Below, in pieces: positions 20,566-30,580 of a stretch of DNA of 64,000 nucleotides; position 1 is the stretch's first letter; each line of letters opens with the position of its first letter. Both the position numbers and the translations under genes were made by a program. Source of the DNA: Symbiodinium natans (lineage: Eukaryota; Sar; Dinophyceae; Suessiales; Symbiodiniaceae); NCBI GenBank assembly GCA_905221605.1, contig CAJNDS010000003.1, positions 206,001-270,000 of the forward strand. The letters run 5' to 3'. Below the pieces are notes generated by a model that did no database searches, was not told the origin of the DNA, and was given only the letters and a program-made list of their open reading frames with translations.

Positions 20566-20737
20566 CCTAAACCCTACACCCTAAACCCTAAACCCTGCTA
20601 AACCCTAAACCCTAAACCCTAAACCCTAAACCCTAAACCCTAAACCCTAAACCCTAAACCCTAAACCCTAAACCCTAAACCCTAAACCCTAAACTACTAA
20701 CCCTAAACCATAAACCCTAAACCCTAAACCCTAAAGC
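20566..20737 (-). repeat. CCCTAAA array
   Basis: About twenty-two units, most perfect, with two interruptions. Confidence 0.97.
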
Positions 20738-20739
20738 CT

Positions 20740-20832
20740 CCACACATGCCCGCGGCCTGTGCAGCCTCGTCTTCGAGGTCGTTCATCATCCTCTTCGTTG
20801 TGAAGACGGTAATGACGTTCCTGGCAGGGATC
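20740..20832. CDS. Exon-like island, open on both strands
   Basis: Plus reads a hydrophobic RSFIILFVVKTVMTFLAG, which could be a membrane segment. Minus reads KIPARNVITVFTTKRMMND and LEDEAAQAAGM. Both look protein-like and I cannot choose the strand. CCCTAAA lies to the left and TTTAGGG to the right. Confidence 0.3.
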
Positions 20833-20975
20833 TTTGGGTTTAGGGTTTAGGGTTTAGGGTTTAGGGTTTAGGGTTTAGGGTTTAGGGTTTAGGGTTTAGG
20901 GTTTAGGGTTCAGAGTTTAGGGTTTACGATTTAGGGTTTAGGGTTCGGGGTTCGGGGTTTGGGGTTTAGGGCTTG
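20833..20975 (+). repeat. TTTAGGG array
   Basis: About ten perfect units followed by variants (TTCGGGG). Confidence 0.96.
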
Positions 20976-21236
20976 GATTTGGGGGCTCCGAAACAAGGGT
21001 GCCTTCTTCAGGGTCCTCAAGCTCCCAAGAAATGCTGACTAAACCCCAACCCCCTCACCCCGGGCCCTCAACCCTCAACCCTGAACCTCAAACCCTAAAC
21101 CCGAAATCCCACACTAACAACTCCCCGCCCCCCCGCCCCACCCACAAAGACAAGCAACAGGATCTAAACCACACACCCCCCCAAACCCCAAACCTCCAAA
21201 ACCCTAAATCCTAAACCCTCTACCCCAGGATCCTCC

Positions 21237-21365
21237 AAAACCCTAAACCCTAAACCCTAAACCCTAAACCCTAAACCCTAAACCCTAAACCCTAAACCCT
21301 AAACCCTAAACCCTAAACCCTAAACCCTAAACCCTAAACCCTAAACCCTAAACCCTAAACCCCTT
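21237..21365 (-). repeat. CCCTAAA array
   Basis: About eighteen perfect units. Confidence 0.98.
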
Positions 21366-21459
21366 CCCCCCCGCCAAGCAAAACACGCAGGCTCTGCGAG
21401 ACGGTGTCAATAGCGACCCCCATGATGGTGAAGAGAAGAGCCCCGAAGGCCACCCTGCT
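21366..21459 (-). CDS. Exon-like island, membrane-segment-like
   Basis: The minus strand reads SRVAFGALLFTIMGVAID then TVSQSLRVLLGG, with almost all third positions G or C. The VAFGALL start resembles the (T/S)-x-(S/A)-FG-(S/A)-L segment of choline-transporter-like proteins, but this is a weak resemblance. CCCTAAA on the left, TTTAGGG on the right. Confidence 0.42.
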
Positions 21460-21462
21460 TTA

Positions 21463-21575
21463 GGTCTAGGGTTTAGGGTTTAGCGTTTAGGGTTTAGGGT
21501 TTAGGGTCTAGGGTCTAGGGTCTAGGGTTTAGGGTTTAGGGTTTAGGGTTTAGGGTTTAGGGTTAGGGTTTAGTA
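21463..21575 (+). repeat. TTTAGGG array with TCTAGGG variants
   Basis: About fifteen units including three consecutive TCTAGGG. Confidence 0.96.
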
Positions 21576-21579
21576 AATG

Positions 21580-21835
21580 TAGTGCATGTCTGGGCCTGCC
21601 GGCTCTCTCACACTTTTGGTGGAATTCTCTAAGGCTTTGGCAGTCACCCACTTACTTGCAGAGTTCACAAGCCCACAAACAGTGTACACTGTCAGTTCTA
21701 TGGGGCATTACATTACCCCAAAGAATTGGAAAGCGTACCCATTCAGCTAGTAAGCCCATTCTTGGGGTCAAAAGTAGTTGCTGATGCATTTGTCGTGTCA
21801 TGTGCGGGGTGCCGGGGAGGACGGGGGAGTGTTGA
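21580..21835. other. Unique stretch
   Basis: About 250 bp of unique DNA with a local inverted motif (GGGGCATTACATTACCCC). No sustained coding frame or RNA gene seen. Confidence 0.45.
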
Positions 21836-22171
21836 GTGTCCCTAAACCCTAAACCCCAAACCCTAAACCCTTAACCCTAAACCCTAAACCTCTAAACCCT
21901 AAACCCTAAACCCTTTCAGGCTGCTTAAGGCTTCTGAGCTGGTCAGGCTTGCCTCTACTCGTGTGCCTTTAAGGTTCTCGGACACTCAAGGCGCGCAAGG
22001 TATGGAGGGCGGGTGGAAGTGGGGGGTTGTCTTTCCTTAAACCTAAACCCTAAACCCCTAAACCCCTAAACCCCGAACCCCTAAACCCCTAAACCCCTAA
22101 ACCCCTAAAAGCCTAAACCCTAAACCCTAAACCCTAACCCTCAACCCTCAAGCCAAAACCCTAAATCCTAG

Positions 22172-22255
22172 CGGGATTTAAAGCCTGGCGGCCGGAACCC
22201 GGCGCCTGTTGGCCCTCTTGGAGATGCGATAGGAGCTCTTGGCTTGGCCCTGGCT
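22172..22255 (+). CDS. Exon-like island
   Basis: Reads RDLKPGGRNPAPVGPLGD then AIGALGLALA. C-strand repeat on the left, G-strand on the right. Unassigned. Confidence 0.3.
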
Positions 22256-22563
22256 TTAGGGTTTAGGGTTGAGGGTTTAGGGTTTAGGGTTTAGGGTTCA
22301 GGGTTTAGGGTCTAGGGTTTAGGGTTTAGGGTTTCTGGTTCAGGGTGAGGGTTTAGGGTCCCGGGTTTAGTGTTTAGGGCTTAGGATTCCGGATTTAGGG
22401 TTTAGGTGCTTGTGAACTTCCCTAGCTTACCCAATATGAGTTTAGGCTTCAGGGATAGGGCTTGAGGGTGTAGCAGTTCAGGGTTTGGGAGTTTAGGAGT
22501 TTACATAGGAGTGCACAGGTTCGGGGAGTTTAGGAGTTTAGGGTAGGGGTTTAGGGATTTGGA

Positions 22564-22926
22564 TTGAGCCGCCTAGGCACCCACCATGTCGTGGCAAGGC
22601 TGCTCACTTGCTCGAGGGCCTCGCCGCCGCCTGAAGCCCAACGCCCTGTGCTGGCGTGTTCAAAAAGGAGATCTCCTTGTGGGAGGCGAAATTCGACGCC
22701 GCCGTGGATCAGCTGCAGGTGCCGCAGCAATTTGCCTTCTGTTCGGCCATGCCCAGACGCTCTGCAGCGTGTCATACGCAGCACGAACCTTGCGGAACTA
22801 CACATGCGATCCTCCCTTGTCGGGGTGGCGGCGAGGTTTAGGCACCGACTTCCTGATTTCCGAATAAGCGCCGGCAAGATGCAAGCCATGCAGACTGGGA
22901 TGCTTGGTTTTAGCATCCCCAACTAA
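22564..22926. CDS. Unassigned coding-like segment, strand uncertain
   Basis: A 360 bp unique GC-rich segment with several overlapping open frames. The plus frame starting after the stop at 22632 reads FKKEISLWEAKFDAAVDQ, then LQVPQQFAFCSAM, with strong G/C third-position bias. A 120-codon plus frame and a 123-codon minus frame overlap it. At most one is real. I favour the FKKEISLW frame as an exon fragment. A family B element follows within 60 bp. Confidence 0.35.
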
Positions 22927-22984
22927 ATGACAACCCAAATATACTCACCAATGTTGATCATGAGCCCTATGCACACTCACCAAC

Positions 22985-23098
22985 TAGGCTGCCCTGTAAC
23001 CTAGGCTGAAAAAGGGTGCCCTTTTTTGCTTAAAGGGGTTTATAAGGGAACCTAAACCCCCCCAAAAAGGGAATAAGGGTACTACTGGGCATCCTAGC
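22985..23098. mobile_element. MITE-like family B, CCTAGG-end subtype
   Basis: Nearly identical over 110 bp to 31080-31193: GTAACCTAGG, AAAAGGGTGCCCTTTTTTGC, AAAGGGGTTTATA, AAAAAGGGAATAAGGG and ACTACTGGGCATCCTAG. The inner AAAGGGTGCCCTTTTTT is itself foldback. Confidence 0.85.
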
Positions 23099-23523
23099 CA
23101 AGAACGATAGTATGAACCCCACTTCATGCGAACCTTCACGCGGGGATGCCATGGTCTTAGGAGCTTTGCGGCTGCGAGGGCTTTCGGACTTAGCTTTGGG
23201 CGTTGTGGGGGGGGGGCAGGCGGAGGGGGCTACCCTAAACCTCAAACCGAAAGGAGTTTGTTGGCTTGTGGGTTTGGATCCTTGCTATGAACCCTAGACC
23301 CTAAACCCAAACCCCTAAATCCTGAACCCTGCACCTTCTGACTGCTATGAGAGCCGCCAGGAGAGTGTTAGAGATCCCAAGAAGAAGACACAAGAAACCC
23401 CTAAACCACACAAACCCCAAACAAGCCTTAAAAGCCTAGACAAGCCCGGAAATTGGGGCCCGAGACCCGCCCCAAAAAACCCAGACCGAAGAACCCTAAA
23501 CCCGACACGAGAAACCTAAACCC

Positions 23524-24185
23524 TAGGGTTTAGGGTTTAGGGTCTAGGGTCTAGGGTTTAGGGTTTAGGGTTTAGGGTTAAGGGTTTAGGGTTTAGGGTT
23601 TAGGGTTTAGGGTTTAGGGTTTAGTAGGCATTTAGGGGTTTAGGGTTTAGGCATTTAGGCATTCAATTTAGGCATTTAGGGGTTAAGGGTTTAGGGTTTA
23701 GGGTTTAGGGTTTAGGGTTTAGGGTTCAGGGTTTAAGGTTTAGGGTTTGAAGGTTTAAGGTCTAGGCATTTAGGCATTTAGGGGTTTCGGGGTTTAGGGG
23801 TTTAGGGTTTAGGCATTTAGGCATTTAGGCATTTAGGCATTTAGGCATTTAGGCATTTAGGCATTTAGGCATTTAGGCATTTAGGCATTTAGGCATTTAG
23901 GCATTTAGGCATTTGGGCATTTGGGGGTTTAGGGGTTTAGGGGTTAAGGTTTAGGGTTTAGGGTTTAGGGTTTAGGGTTTAGGGTTTGAAGGTTTAGGGT
24001 CTAGGCATTTAGGGGTTTAGGGGTTTAGGGGCTTAGGGGTTTAGGCATTTAGGCATGTAGGCATTTAGGCATGTAGGCATGTAGGCATTTAGGCATTTAG
24101 GCATTTAGGCATTTAGGGGTTAGGGTTTAGGGTTTAGGGTTTTGGGTTTTGTGTTTTGGGTTTTGGGTTTTGGATTTTGGGAGGC
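23524..24185 (+). repeat. TTTAGGG array interleaved with TTTAGGCA octamers
   Basis: Blocks of TTTAGGG alternate with homogeneous blocks of the octamer TTTAGGCA (about 23808-23915 and 24016-24115), including TGTAGGCA and TTTGGGCA sub-variants. The left boundary is a direct CCCTAGGG join with C-strand repeat. Confidence 0.96.
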
Positions 24186-24191
24186 TTAGGG

Positions 24192-24272
24192 GGCTCTGCC
24201 TTGGCCCAGACGCTTCGCTCTTCGACTCGGCCGGCTTTGGATCGAGCCCGGGTCGCCTCTCTAGTTGAAGGG
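24192..24272 (+). CDS. Exon-like island
   Basis: Reads GSALAQTLRSSTRPALDR then ARVASLVEG between two TTTAGGG arrays. Unassigned. Confidence 0.32.
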
Positions 24273-24275
24273 GGT

Positions 24276-24420
24276 TTAGGGGTTTAGGGGTTTAGGGGTT
24301 TAGGGTTTAGGGTTTAGGGTTTAGGGTTTAGGGTTTAGGGTTTAGGGTTTAGGGTTTAGGGTTTCGGGCTTCGGGCTTCGGGTTTAGGGGTTAGGGTTTA
24401 GGGGTTTAGGGTTTAGGGCT
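24276..24420 (+). repeat. TTTAGGGG / TTTAGGG array
   Basis: Octamers change to about ten perfect heptamers, then TTCGGGC variants. Confidence 0.95.
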
Positions 24421-24424
24421 AGCA

Positions 24425-25135
24425 TGTAGACACGAGGGTGTGGCGAACAGGAGGCCACCCCCCCCCGCCCCAAACCCCCAAATCCCCAAAGCCCCCTAAC
24501 CCCCAAAACCCTAAACCTGAAAACACCCAAAGAATGCGTTGAAAACTAACACTCAAGCAACCTTGAGACCACGAAAAACCCCGAATCTCAAAATCCAAAA
24601 CTCCCTCAGTTCTTGGCCCCCAACAAGCCTCAAGAACCAACATTTGAAACGCTGCACAACCAGAAGCCCTCAAACCTAAAAAACCCCAAACAATAAGACC
24701 TAAAGACCCTAAACCATTAAACTCTCAAACCGTCCTGACTCCCAAAACCTGAGAACTCAAAAAATTGAACAAACGTGAACATTCCCAAAGCCGTGAAGCC
24801 TAAAACCGCAAAAAAACTGAACCTTGAAACCCCACAAAACCCTTAACCCTAAAAAATAAAGACCCTAAACCTCTATAACCCCTAAATCCCAAAACAATAC
24901 TCCCCAAAACCCTAAGCCCCCGACCCCCTAAACCCCACGGATTCTCTGAGCCCTAAAACCCGTCACCCTAAGCTCTCAACCCTACAGCCTTAAACCCCGA
25001 GGTCCTAAACAAGAATCTCTTCAAACAACTATAAGCCCTAAATCCCTAACACCCTAGACCTCCAAATCCCCTTACATTGCCTAAAGCCCGAAAAAATAAT
25101 CCCCGAAATCCTTAAAAACACTTCACCCACATCCC
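24425..25135 (-). repeat. Highly degenerate CCCTAAA-derived tract
   Basis: About 700 bp of A/C-rich sequence with recurring CCCTAAA, CCTGAAA and CCCCAAA at irregular spacing. It looks like an old decayed C-strand array. The minus frame at 24419-24673 is a by-product. Confidence 0.6.
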
Positions 25136-25141
25136 GGACCT

Positions 25142-25251
25142 TCGTAGCCCAGTAACCGTATTATGATAAGGGCACCCTTGTTTGGTTGGTCATTCTATAA
25201 AGGAAACCATAAACAAAAAAAAGGGGTAAAGGGTACCACTGGGGTACCAAG
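25142..25251. mobile_element. MITE-like family B
   Basis: CGTAGCCCAGTAACCGT on the left, GGTACCACTGGGGTACCAAG on the right, and AAAGGAAACC inside. Inserted within the degenerate C-strand tract. Confidence 0.75.
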
Positions 25252-25469
25252 TCCCTAAAACCCTGAAACCCTACACGAGATAATCTCTGAAAACCGCCAT
25301 GAAGCCCTAGAACGATCCGCAAAAAGACCCCGAAATTGCCTCTAAACCCTAAACCCTAAACCCTAAACCCTAAACCCTAAACCTCAAAAATTCCCTAAAG
25401 CCCTGGATTCCCCCAGGCCCTGCCTCGTGCTTCACTTCCTCTGCGTGGTGCCTCTTCGGGGTGAAGAGT

Positions 25470-25660
25470 TGGTTTAGGGTTTAGGGTTTAGGGTTTAGGG
25501 TTTAGGGCTTAGGGCTTAGGGCTTAGGGCTTAGGGCTTAGGGCTTAGGGTTTAGGGTTTAGGGTTTAGGGTTTAGGGTTTAGGGTTTAGGGTTTAGGGTT
25601 TAGGGTTTAGGGTTTAGGGCTTAGGGTTTAGGGTTCAGGGTTCAGGGTTTAGGGTTCTTA
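25470..25660 (+). repeat. TTTAGGG array with TTAGGGC block
   Basis: Six TTAGGGC units are embedded between runs of perfect TTTAGGG. Confidence 0.97.
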
Positions 25661-25689
25661 TTGAGGGAGGGGGGTTCAAGGGTGTATGC

Positions 25690-25775
25690 AAATCAAGGCT
25701 CCCTAGTACTACCCACTACTCCCTAAGGCTCCCTAAGCTTCCCTAAGGTTCCCTAGGTACCCACCCCCTCATGAA
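25690..25775 (-). mobile_element. Family G short dispersed element, copy 2
   Basis: The reverse complement matches 7866-7950: GGTACCTAGGGAACCTTAGG, GGGAGCCTTAGGGAGTAGT and an AGGGAGCCTTG end. Confidence 0.65.
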
Positions 25776-25920
25776 CCTTCTTGCAATGTTGGCTTGACTT
25801 GGCTTGAGCAAGGACGGCCCAGAGCCCTGGACAGCAACAGCCCTAACTTAATCTCTAAGCCCTGAACCTAAGCTCGAGCACCCACCGAAACCGTGCACTG
25901 CGACAAGTCAACAAGTACAT

Positions 25921-26098
25921 CTGACAGCCCTTAACAGGGATTATAGTACCCCCAACTAAAATCCCTGTTAAGGTATATAAGATATAAGTGTGAATAGTAT
26001 CCCTAAACCCTAAACCCTAAACCCTAAACCCTAAACCCTAAACCCTAAACCCTAAACCCTAAACCCTAAACCTGTTTTTATAAGGGGGAGCATCCCAA
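25921..26098. mobile_element. MITE-like family A split by a CCCTAAA array
   Basis: The left part (GACAGCCCTTAACAGGGATT, ATAGTACCCCC, AATCCCTGTTAAGG) and the right end (TTTATAAGGGGGAGCATCCCAA) belong to family A. Between them lie about ten perfect CCCTAAA units at 26000-26072. The element is therefore interrupted by telomeric repeat. Confidence 0.75.
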
Positions 26099-26238
26099 CC
26101 TGAGACCTTCAACCCTGGACCTTAGGAGGCAGGTGTGGCACCTCGTCTCTTCTTCAGCCTCCGACTGGTTTGGAGTTTCGGCTTCGAATTCAGGGGGTTT
26201 GTAGGGTTTTAGGGTTTAGGGTTTAGGGTTTAGGGTTT

Positions 26239-26340
26239 AGGGTTTGTTCAACCTTACGGCCTTAGAAGGGACCCCTTATACCAAGGCCCATACGTCAGAG
26301 CCTTTCAGGGGGCAAGGGACCATATCCCTGATAACCTGCC
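26239..26340. mobile_element. MITE-like family C, partial
   Basis: The right portion is recognisable (GGCCCATACGTCAGAGCC, GGGGCAAGGGACCATA). The ends are eroded, and CCCTAAA repeats abut it on the right. Confidence 0.5.
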
Positions 26341-26412
26341 CTAACCCTAAACCCTAAACCCTAAACCCTAAACCCTAAACCCTAAACCCTAAACCCTAAA
26401 CCCTAAACCAAA
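26340..26412 (-). repeat. CCCTAAA array
   Basis: About nine units directly after the family C relic. Confidence 0.96.
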
Positions 26413-26819
26413 TACCCTAAAGCAAATACCCTAAACCCCAAACCCTAAGGACAGGGACCGTGTCCCTACCCTAAGATGTTTGAGGGCGACGGGGGAGGGC
26501 TTAGGTTAAGAGGGCTCATGGGGCTTGCTGTGGTCAGGATGCATTCCATGAAGGTGTCCCAATCCTAAGCCCTGAGCCCTGAGCCCTAAACTCTAAACCC
26601 TAAACCCTAAGAATTGAGCCCTGAGCCCTGAGCCCTGAGCCCTAAGCCCTGAGCCCTAAGCCCCAAGCCCGAAGCAGTGGCTTAGGGCTTGGGTTTAGGG
26701 TTCAGGGTTCAGGGTTCAGGCTTCAGGGTTCAGGGTTTAGGGTTTAGGGTTTAGGTTTTAGGGTTTAGGGTTCAGGGTTCAGGGTTTAAGGTTTAGGGTA
26801 TAGAGTCTGGGCCCTTGGA

Positions 26820-27150
26820 CCGAGTTTTGGAAACTCACAAGTGGTTAACAGTCACGAAGACTGACCCATTTCGATGATCCCCAGCTCCGTCAACTGAGCG
26901 AAAAGCACGATGCTTTGGGTCGACCATGTTGGTTTGTGAAATCCCATGTGTGGATCTTCGAGTCACCAATTTCAAAAACGGGCGTGAAACCGTTTGTTTT
27001 GGGCCTGGCTGAGCGAAAATTCGCCCTGAACTGGGAGCCTGCGGACACCAAAAAGGGTCAGAATCACAAAGTGCGAAAACCCCTATGTGTTGGCTCTACT
27101 ACATTGGTTTGTGGCAACAATCGCTAAATTTGGCGCTTTGGCCAAGGGAA
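26820..27150 (+). other. Unique segment with a 70-codon frame
   Basis: The plus strand from about 26915 reads WFVKSHVWIFESPISKTG and later ALNWEPADTKKGQN to a stop at about 27127. Two similar sub-segments (GACCATGTTGGTTTGTG and CTACATTGGTTTGTGG) suggest a repeat origin. No family recognised. Confidence 0.3.
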
Positions 27151-27245
27151 CATGAAGACACACCATTTGTGTTTACACAGGTCTTTGAGGGTTTTAAAGT
27201 CTAGGGTCTAGGGCCAGGGTTCAACCGTTCAAGCCTAAGAACCAG

Positions 27246-27400
27246 GCACAGCGAGTGAATTGGCCCCGCTTGCGTTCGAGTAAGGCGCTGCATTGTAGCG
27301 AAGGCCCCAAGGACTCTGGACGATCGTTGGAGCTGATCAGATCAATGGATGCTCTGAGGCAAGGCTTGGGGCTGAGGGCAGAGGGTTGGGGGCTCAGGAT
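27246..27400 (+). CDS. Exon-like island, 50 codons
   Basis: Reads AQRVNWPRLRSSKALHCS then EGPKDSGRSLELIRSMDALR, open over the whole island and into repeats on the right. G/C-rich third positions. Unassigned. Confidence 0.38.
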
Positions 27401-27409
27401 TTCGGGTTC

Positions 27410-27486
27410 CCTAAACCCTAAACCCTAAACCCTAAACCCTAAACCCTAAACCCTAAACCCTAAACCCTAAACCCTAAACCCTAAGG
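27410..27486 (-). repeat. CCCTAAA array
   Basis: About eleven perfect units. Confidence 0.98.
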
Positions 27487-27839
27487 GTTCCGGCTAAAAG
27501 GCTTTGGGCTTGGGGCTTGTGGCAAACTTGATCCCTGACTCCGCCCCGTCTTTTTCTCAGTCGTAGCAGGAAGCCAATCCGCACCTCGGCACAGAAAAGA
27601 GAAAAAAAAAAAAAAAAACAAAACAGCCGCTGACAGGCAAACGCTGTTCATATGGGAATCCGTGATACAAGGGCGTCCCGAAACCCTGAACTCCAAGACC
27701 CTGAACAGGCTGGATCCCCACACCCCCAAAACCCCTCCCCTGATGTTTCGGGTTTAGGGTCAGCCTCAGAAACCAATACCGAACCTTAGTCCTCGTTATC
27801 GTATTCACGATTCTTAAGACGGACACCAGCGGAAACAGC

Positions 27840-28260
27840 AATATGAACCCTGCTGAGATTCATATGTTTATGAACATCTTGAAAAATGTTGTCATGGCCG
27901 TGAGAGGTACAAGTCGTTCTAATAAGAGTCCTGACCGCCAACGCCACAAAGCCTCAAGGGACTGAAGGAGGCACCCTTACAAGGGACCTGAGGGGTCATT
28001 CCGAGACTATATGTGTAAAGTATTCATAGGGGATAAATAGGGGTTCTAGAGGGGAACAAGATTAAGGCTCCCTTGTAGGGCCCCTCCTTATACTCCTTAC
28101 AAGCGCGAACGCTGTAACCCAGAAGCCCCCCAAAACACAGGTCATAGGCCTCACGCCGAAAGCGAACCAACCCCATCAGCGCCGACTCCAGACCCTCAAG
28201 CAAACACCTCTGAAGGAAAAACAACAAACAACCATAACACCTGAAAACCGCTCTCAATAC
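27840..28260. other. Unique segment with a weak minus-strand frame
   Basis: A 77-codon minus frame (28024-28257) reads MRAVFRCYGCLLFFLQRC and then a less convincing tail overlapping GGGGACAAG-type MITE-like sequence near 28020-28090. The function is unknown and the frame may be chance. Confidence 0.25.
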
Positions 28261-28351
28261 GCAAGTCCGTAGACCAGGGTTCAGGGTTTAGGGTTTACAG
28301 GGTGCAGATTCAGGGTTCAGGGTTTAGGGTTTCGGGTTTAGGGTTAAGGGC

Positions 28352-28462
28352 ATGGCAAAATGCAGCCCGCGCTGCAGCTCGCCCCGGAGCGGCGCGGGCA
28401 GTGCGGCCTTAGACAGCGCTGCGGGCTGCTCGCGGAGCCAGCCTCGGTCTGAGGGCTTATAG
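28352..28462 (+). CDS. Complete 36-codon mini-frame
   Basis: ATG 28352 to TAG 28460-28462, reading MAKCSPRCSSPRSGAGSA then ALDSAAGCSRSQPR, with very GC-rich third positions. It is the only content of an island between TTTAGGG arrays. Could be the first exon of something or chance. Confidence 0.3.
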   Translation: MAKCSPRCSSPRSGAGSAALDSAAGCSRSQPRSEGL

Positions 28463-28479
28463 GGGCTTAGGTAGGATTT

Positions 28480-28600
28480 AGGTTTAGGGTTTAGGGTTTA
28501 GGGTTTAGGGTTTAGGGTTTAGGGTTTAGGGTTTAGGGTTTAGGGTTTAGGGTTTAGGATTTAGGTTGTAGGGTTCAGGGGTTCAGGGCCTTTGGTCTTG
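28480..28600 (+). repeat. TTTAGGG array
   Basis: About ten perfect units with variants on both ends. Confidence 0.97.
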
Positions 28601-28897
28601 AGGGCTGCGGGCTTGTTGACTCGTGCTCCAAATCAACACACTACCCTACTTTAGGTCTGAAAACATGATATACTTCTAGGCATAAGTAGCTACAATAGGA
28701 ACCCAGAACCAAAAACTAATATATAATTTCAAAATCCAGACTAAATCCTAAACCAGACCAAAACATTCCCCGGACCCGCCACCCCCATGCTCTTCGGCGC
28801 CTTCCAGCGCGGAGAACAGCACACGGTTGTTGTGGGCCTGGGCCGTGCCCGTGCACTAATCCACCGTCACCCTACCCCCCTCCCCCCCCCCCCGAAA

Positions 28898-29435
28898 GGG
28901 TTTAGGGTTTGGTTTAAGGTTTTGGGGTTTGGTTTAGGGTTTGGGGGTTTGGGGGTGTGGGGGTTTGGGGTTTTGGGGTTTTGGGGTTTTGGGGTTTTGG
29001 GGTTTTGGGGTTTTGGGGTTTTGGGGCTTTGGGGGGGGCTTTGGGGTTTGGGGGTTTGGGGTTTGGGGTTTTGGGTTTTGGGGTTCTGGGGTCGGGGTTT
29101 GGGGTTCTGGGGTTCTGGGGTTCTGGGGTTGGGGTTCTGGGGTTCTGGGGGTTCTTGGGGTTCTTCTGGGGTTCTGGGTTCTGGGGTTTGGGGGTTTGGG
29201 GGTTGGGGGTTTGGGGGTTTGGGGGTTTGGGGGTTGGGGGGTTTGGGGGTTTGGGGGGTTTGGGGGTTTGGGGGTTTGGGGGTTTGGGGGTTTTTGGGGG
29301 TTTGGGGGTTTGGGGGTTTGGGGGTTTGGGGGTTTGGGGGTTTGGGGGTTTGGGGGTTTGGGGGGTTTGGGGGGTTTGGGGGTTTGGGGGTTTGGGGGTT
29401 TGGGGGTTTGGGGGTTTGGGGGTTTGGGGTTTAGG
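28898..29435 (+). repeat. 540 bp TTTTGGGG / TTTGGGGG array
   Basis: A G-rich array with blocks of TTTTGGGG (the Euplotes/Oxytricha-type unit), TTCTGGGG and TTTGGGGG. All six frames are open for up to 200 codons (GVWGFGG repeats, PNPQTPKP repeats). This is repeat arithmetic, not coding. Confidence 0.96.
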
Positions 29436-29644
29436 CTTTGCAGGGCGGGTTTCGGGGGAAAGGGGTGGGGGAGGGGGGGGGGGCGCCAGGCCTCCAAGTA
29501 ACATCAGGCTTCGCGTTCACTATGGGAGGATAATTTTAGGGCCTATGGGATTTTGGGCCCGGGTGAAACCCTAAACATTAAACCTTGAACCCTGAACCCA
29601 CTGAGCCCTAAAACCACTCCAGCAGGGGGTTCCAGTTCTGAGTC

Positions 29645-29765
29645 GTGTTAAGGTGGTACCCTTGATTTTTGGGGACCCTTTTTCAGCATCCCAAAGGGAA
29701 TATAAGGGCCATTTTAGGAGTATATTGAGGGGAAACTTTAGGGGTACTACCTCAGGGGCACGAGT
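29645..29765. mobile_element. Family H short dispersed element, copy 1
   Basis: GTACCCTTGATTTTTGGGGA, then ATAAGGGCCAT, a GGGGCAA-type block and GGGGTACTACCT. It aligns along its length with 35045-35165. The ends are weakly inverted (GTGGTACCC / GGGGTACTACC). Confidence 0.7.
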
Positions 29766-29812
29766 TTAGGGTTTAGGGTTTAGGGTTTAGGGTTTAGGGT
29801 TTAGGGTTTCGG

Positions 29813-29902
29813 GTTCGTGAAATGAGGCCCAGGAACGATGACAGGATAGTTCTCCTCGCTGAACTGCTGAGTGAAGGCGTCCGTGTCTGATGCTATCCTT
29901 AC
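29813..29902 (-). CDS. Exon-like island, strongly protein-like
   Basis: The minus strand reads VRIASDTDAFTQQFSEEN then YPVIVPGPHFTN. On the minus strand the upstream edge is AAACCCAG before TAAGG, an acceptor-like end. TTTAGGG lies on both sides. No family recognised. This is among the most protein-like islands. Confidence 0.48.
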
Positions 29903-29904
29903 TG

Positions 29905-30250
29905 GGTTTTAGGGTTTAGGGTTTAGGTTTTAGGGTTTGTATAGGGTTTAGGCTTTATATAGGGTTTAGGGTTTAGGGGTTAGGGTTGGGGTTTGGGGTT
30001 TGGGGTTTGGGGCTTGGGGTTTAGGGTTTAGGGTTTAGGGTTTAGGGTTTAGGGTTAGGGTTTAGGGTTTAGGGTTTAGGGTTTAGGGTTTAGGGTTTTA
30101 GGGTTTAGGGTTTGGGGCTTGGGGTTTGGGGGTTGGGGGTTGGGGTTTGGGGTTTGGGGTTTGGGGGTTTGGGGGTTTGGGGGTTTTGGGGTTTGGGGTT
30201 TGGGGCTCTGGGGCTCTGGGGCTCTGGGTTTGAAACTCTGGGTTTAGGGA
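29905..30250 (+). repeat. Mixed TTTAGGG / TTTGGGG array
   Basis: Perfect heptamers at 30017-30100 between TTTGGGG-rich and GGGGCTC-variant blocks. Confidence 0.94.
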
Positions 30251-30439
30251 GCTGAGGGTTTCTCGAAACCCTACTGTAAACCCCAAACCCTAAACCCTAA
30301 ACCCTAGACCCTAAACCCTCAGCCCTGAAGCCCTATGCTCCTCAGCCCCAGGCCCTACGAGCCGTAAACAAGCAAAAGCTGAAGCCCTGCAGCAGCCATG
30401 AACCGTGGGATTCTAGGGTTTAGGGTTTAGGGTTTAGGG

Positions 30440-30510
30440 TTTAGTGTTTACATGTAGGTCTTTTTTTTTTGGGGTCTCGTGGGGGCTGGGGGGGGGGGGG
30501 GGGGGGTTTA
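30440..30510. repeat. Poly-T and poly-G tracts
   Basis: About 10 T, then two G runs, the longer about 18 bases, within 45 bp. A recurrent feature of this window (poly-G or poly-C near 10, 953, 10505, 33207, 42040, 57575 and 58348). Confidence 0.9.
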
Positions 30511-30580
30511 TTGTTCCGAGCTGCCAGCATGCTCTGAGGTGAGAAACCCTAAACACGAATGCGCTCTAACCACCTAAGCG

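Noticed and set aside
22920-22985. tRNA or small RNA gene near ACACTCACCAA motifs
   Set aside because: No cloverleaf, no GGTTCRA box and no polymerase III terminator. The motif instead recurs inside a family C element.
28787-29574. Reading frames of about 185-215 codons on both strands
   Set aside because: They are translations of TTTTGGGG/TTTGGGGG repeats (GVWGFGG and PNPQTPKP) and exist in several frames at once, so they reflect period and absence of stop triplets, not genes.
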